This document shows, one piece after another, positions 62,569-64,000 of a DNA stretch of 64,000 nucleotides. Each line of letters starts with the position of its first letter. The first letter of the stretch is position 1. Position numbers and translations under genes: made by a program. The notes under the pieces were generated by a model. It was not told the origin of the DNA. It made no database searches and saw only the letters and a program-made list of their open reading frames with translations. This DNA is from Aporhodopirellula rubra (GTDB lineage: Bacteria; Planctomycetota; Planctomycetia; Pirellulales; Pirellulaceae). Where the stretch lies: assembly GCF_014192335.1 (NCBI RefSeq), contig NZ_JACHXU010000020.1:99053-163052 (forward strand), written 5' to 3'.

Positions 62569-63885
62569 ATGAAAAATATCCAAACTGGATTTGCGTTCTT
62601 GCTCGTGTTGGTTTCCACGTTGCATCTGACGGAGGCATCGGGCGAACAAGTTGCAACGTCCTCGGGGTTCCGATCGATCTTCTCAGGGACCGATTTGAGC
62701 CAATGGCATGGCGAGGGCACGATGGACCCTCGCAAATTGGCAGCAATGCCAGAGGAAGAGCGTGCCGAGAAAATGGCTCTTTGGCAGAAGGACGCTATCG
62801 CGCATTGGAAGGCAGAGGACGGTGAACTGATCAACGACGGTCACGGTGTCTATTTGACGACCGATCAGTCGTACGGCGATTTCGAATTGCTGATCGAGTA
62901 CAAGACGATCCCCCAAGCCGACAGCGGTATCTATTTGAAGTCGAATCCACAGGTTCAGATATGGAATCACCAAGCCGAACGACTTTCGGCGGGACAAGAC
63001 AAAGGCTCGGGAGGTTTGTGGAACAATTCACCCGGCGCACCTGGCAAAGATCCCAGTGAGATCGCCGACCGGCCCTTCGGCGAATGGAACCAATTTCGAA
63101 TCCTCCAAGTCGGCACCCGGACCAGCGTTTGGCTCAACGACAAACACATCGTCGACCACGCGATCATGGAGAACTACTGGGATCGCAAAATGCCCTTGGT
63201 CGCCAAGGGGCCGATCCAGTTGCAAACTCACGGTGGCGAAATCCGATGGCGAAATATCATGATCCGCGAAATCGAACCTGAGGAAGCAAACGAGATTTTG
63301 AGGTCGCACGACAACGACGGTTTCACCGTTCTGTCCAATGGCCAGGACCTGTCCAACTGGGCCGGTGCGGCAGACAACTATGAAGTCGTCGACGGTGCGA
63401 TTCGCTGCAAGAAGGGCAAAGGCGGCGTTCTGCACACGCCCGAAGAGTACGCGGATTTCGTCGCGAGGATTGAATTCAAACTGCCACCGGCCGGTAACAA
63501 CGGTTTGGCGATCCGGTATCCCGGTTCCGGTGATCCGGCATACGCTGGCATGTGTGAATTGCAGGTTCTCGATACCGAACACCCGCGTTACCAAAGCATC
63601 GATCCACGCCAAGCACACGGATCCGCTTACGGCATGATCGCGGCGCAGCGCGGCTATCTGCGTCCGACCGGCGAGTGGAATTTCCAAGAAGTGACCGTAC
63701 GGGGATCGAAGATCAAAGTCGAACTCAACGGAACGGTCATTCTCGATGGGGATCTCGAGGGCGTGACGGAGTTCATGGCGAATTCACCTCACCCCGGCAA
63801 GGACCTCAAACAAGGTTTCTTCGGCTTCGCCGGCCACGGTGACGCCGTTGAATTTCGCAACGTCCAAATCAAAACGCTCCCGTAG
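62569..63885 (+). CDS. Exported double DUF1080 (3-keto-disaccharide hydrolase) protein
   Basis: 438 aa from ATG 62569 with signal peptide (NIQTGFAFLLVLVSTLHLT). Two DUF1080 domains in tandem: the first about 35-255 (FRSIFSGTDLSQWHGEG, HWKAEDGELINDGHGVYL, FELLIEYKTIPQADSGIYL, WNQFRILQVGTRTSVWLND, LVAKGPIQLQTHGGEIRWRN), the second about 265-437 (FTVLSNGQDLSNWAGA, EYADFVARIEFKLPPAGNNG, WNFQEVTVRG, FFGFAGHGDAVEFRNVQI). Family members cleave 3-keto-glycosides after sugar oxidation. The TAG is followed after about 20 bp by the 3' end of a group II intron on the other strand. Confidence 0.9.
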   Translation: MKNIQTGFAFLLVLVSTLHLTEASGEQVATSSGFRSIFSGTDLSQWHGEGTMDPRKLAAMPEEERAEKMALWQKDAIAHWKAEDGELINDGHGVYLTTDQSYGDFELLIEYKTIPQADSGIYLKSNPQVQIWNHQAERLSAGQDKGSGGLWNNSPGAPGKDPSEIADRPFGEWNQFRILQVGTRTSVWLNDKHIVDHAIMENYWDRKMPLVAKGPIQLQTHGGEIRWRNIMIREIEPEEANEILRSHDNDGFTVLSNGQDLSNWAGAADNYEVVDGAIRCKKGKGGVLHTPEEYADFVARIEFKLPPAGNNGLAIRYPGSGDPAYAGMCELQVLDTEHPRYQSIDPRQAHGSAYGMIAAQRGYLRPTGEWNFQEVTVRGSKIKVELNGTVILDGDLEGVTEFMANSPHPGKDLKQGFFGFAGHGDAVEFRNVQIKTLP

Positions 63886-63906
63886 CCGCCAACGGATTTT
63901 CAAAAC

Positions 63907-64000
63907 GATAGGGGTAGGGAAGTCCGGTTGAGCCGGACTCCCCTCCCTCCGAACCGTGCGTGCGGTTCTCCCGCACACGGCTCTCCAGTCAGTGGGTCCC
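63907..64000 (-). mobile_element. 3' end of a group II intron (domains V and VI), continues beyond the window
   Basis: Read on the minus strand, 63983-63951 is GAGCCGTGTGCGGGAGAACC followed by GCACGCACGGTTC: a domain V hairpin with the catalytic AGC triad at its 5' side, paired GAGCCGTG/CACGGTTC-type ends and a short tetraloop. It is followed by GGAGGGAGGGGAGTCCGG ... CCGGACTTCCCTACCCCTAT, a domain VI stem whose unpaired A in CCCTACCCC is the likely branch point, and the 3' splice site lies at about 63907-63908. The upstream GGGACCCACTGACTGGA is the usual region after the intron-encoded reverse transcriptase, which should be found past 64000. Confidence 0.85.

Noticed and set aside
1..64000. 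CRISPR arrays, rRNA genes and complete tRNA genes
   Set aside because: No regularly spaced repeats, rRNA-like sequence or full cloverleaf was found by eye; only the tRNA-Leu fragment at 2925-2979 was seen.

Overview
The window looks like a chromosomal segment of a planctomycete, most probably the Rhodopirellula/Pirellulaceae group. The evidence is family content: a DUF1559 prepilin-like protein, a DUF1592-type / DUF1552 / ankyrin operon, 3-keto-disaccharide hydrolase (DUF1080) domains, an SHD1-domain protein, an RTX-like protein with an LEPR-XLL-type N-terminus, a DcaP-like porin and many exported proteins of unknown role. Identifications rest on motifs read by eye; no database search was run.

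Layout. Positions 1-2979 are the distal end of an integrated element. It has an AlpA/excisionase-like HTH gene cut by the window edge, an unrecognised 491-aa gene and a gene-poor stretch, and it ends in a 55-bp copy of the 3' part of tRNA-Leu(GAG), followed by that tRNA's own terminator. Next come a MarR-hydrolase operon with a promoter/operator that can be read directly (3309-4967), a calcineurin-like phosphatase, a GH-like secreted protein, a secreted archaemetzincin, a broken LEPR-XLL/RTX-like gene and small exported proteins (5458-12426). Positions 12523-17732 hold a minus-strand run of DUF1559 protein, lipoprotein, seven-heme cytochrome c, polytopic His-rich membrane protein and TPR membrane protein; the last three overlap by ATGA. 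Then come a secreted phosphoesterase/LamG protein, a DcaP-like porin and a NagD-like HAD phosphatase (18215-23091), a gene-free kilobase, and a CYTH protein.

Positions 25290-29209 hold the most unusual locus: a MerR-type regulator with a perfect inverted repeat at its start, followed by a 1056-aa fusion of VIT, vWA, GspE/MshE N-terminal and GspE-like domains without an ATPase core. After it come a sodium:solute symporter, DNA-3-methyladenine glycosylase I, a GNAT acetyltransferase, 6-phosphogluconate dehydrogenase and a WYL regulator. Positions 36080-42065 are a gliding-type ABC system: ATPase, fused GldF-GldG-like protein and a DUF4340 protein with a long Glu-rich linker. A small basic protein, a DUF1080 protein, a CheA-like kinase without a CheW domain, a Ser/Thr kinase and a GH57 glucanotransferase/amylase follow (42249-48698).

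The last part (49373-63885) has a polytopic membrane protein, two exported hypotheticals, a DUF2007/zinc-ribbon protein, a condensation/WES-like acyltransferase, the DUF1592-DUF1552-ankyrin operon, a CAP-domain protein, an outer-membrane beta-barrel protein and a double DUF1080 protein. At the right edge, domains V and VI of a group II intron are readable on the minus strand (63907-64000), so a retroelement continues beyond the window.

Small genes read directly from the sequence include a 51-aa membrane protein (6729), a 54-aa membrane protein (32565-32729) and a 58-aa basic protein (42249-42425).
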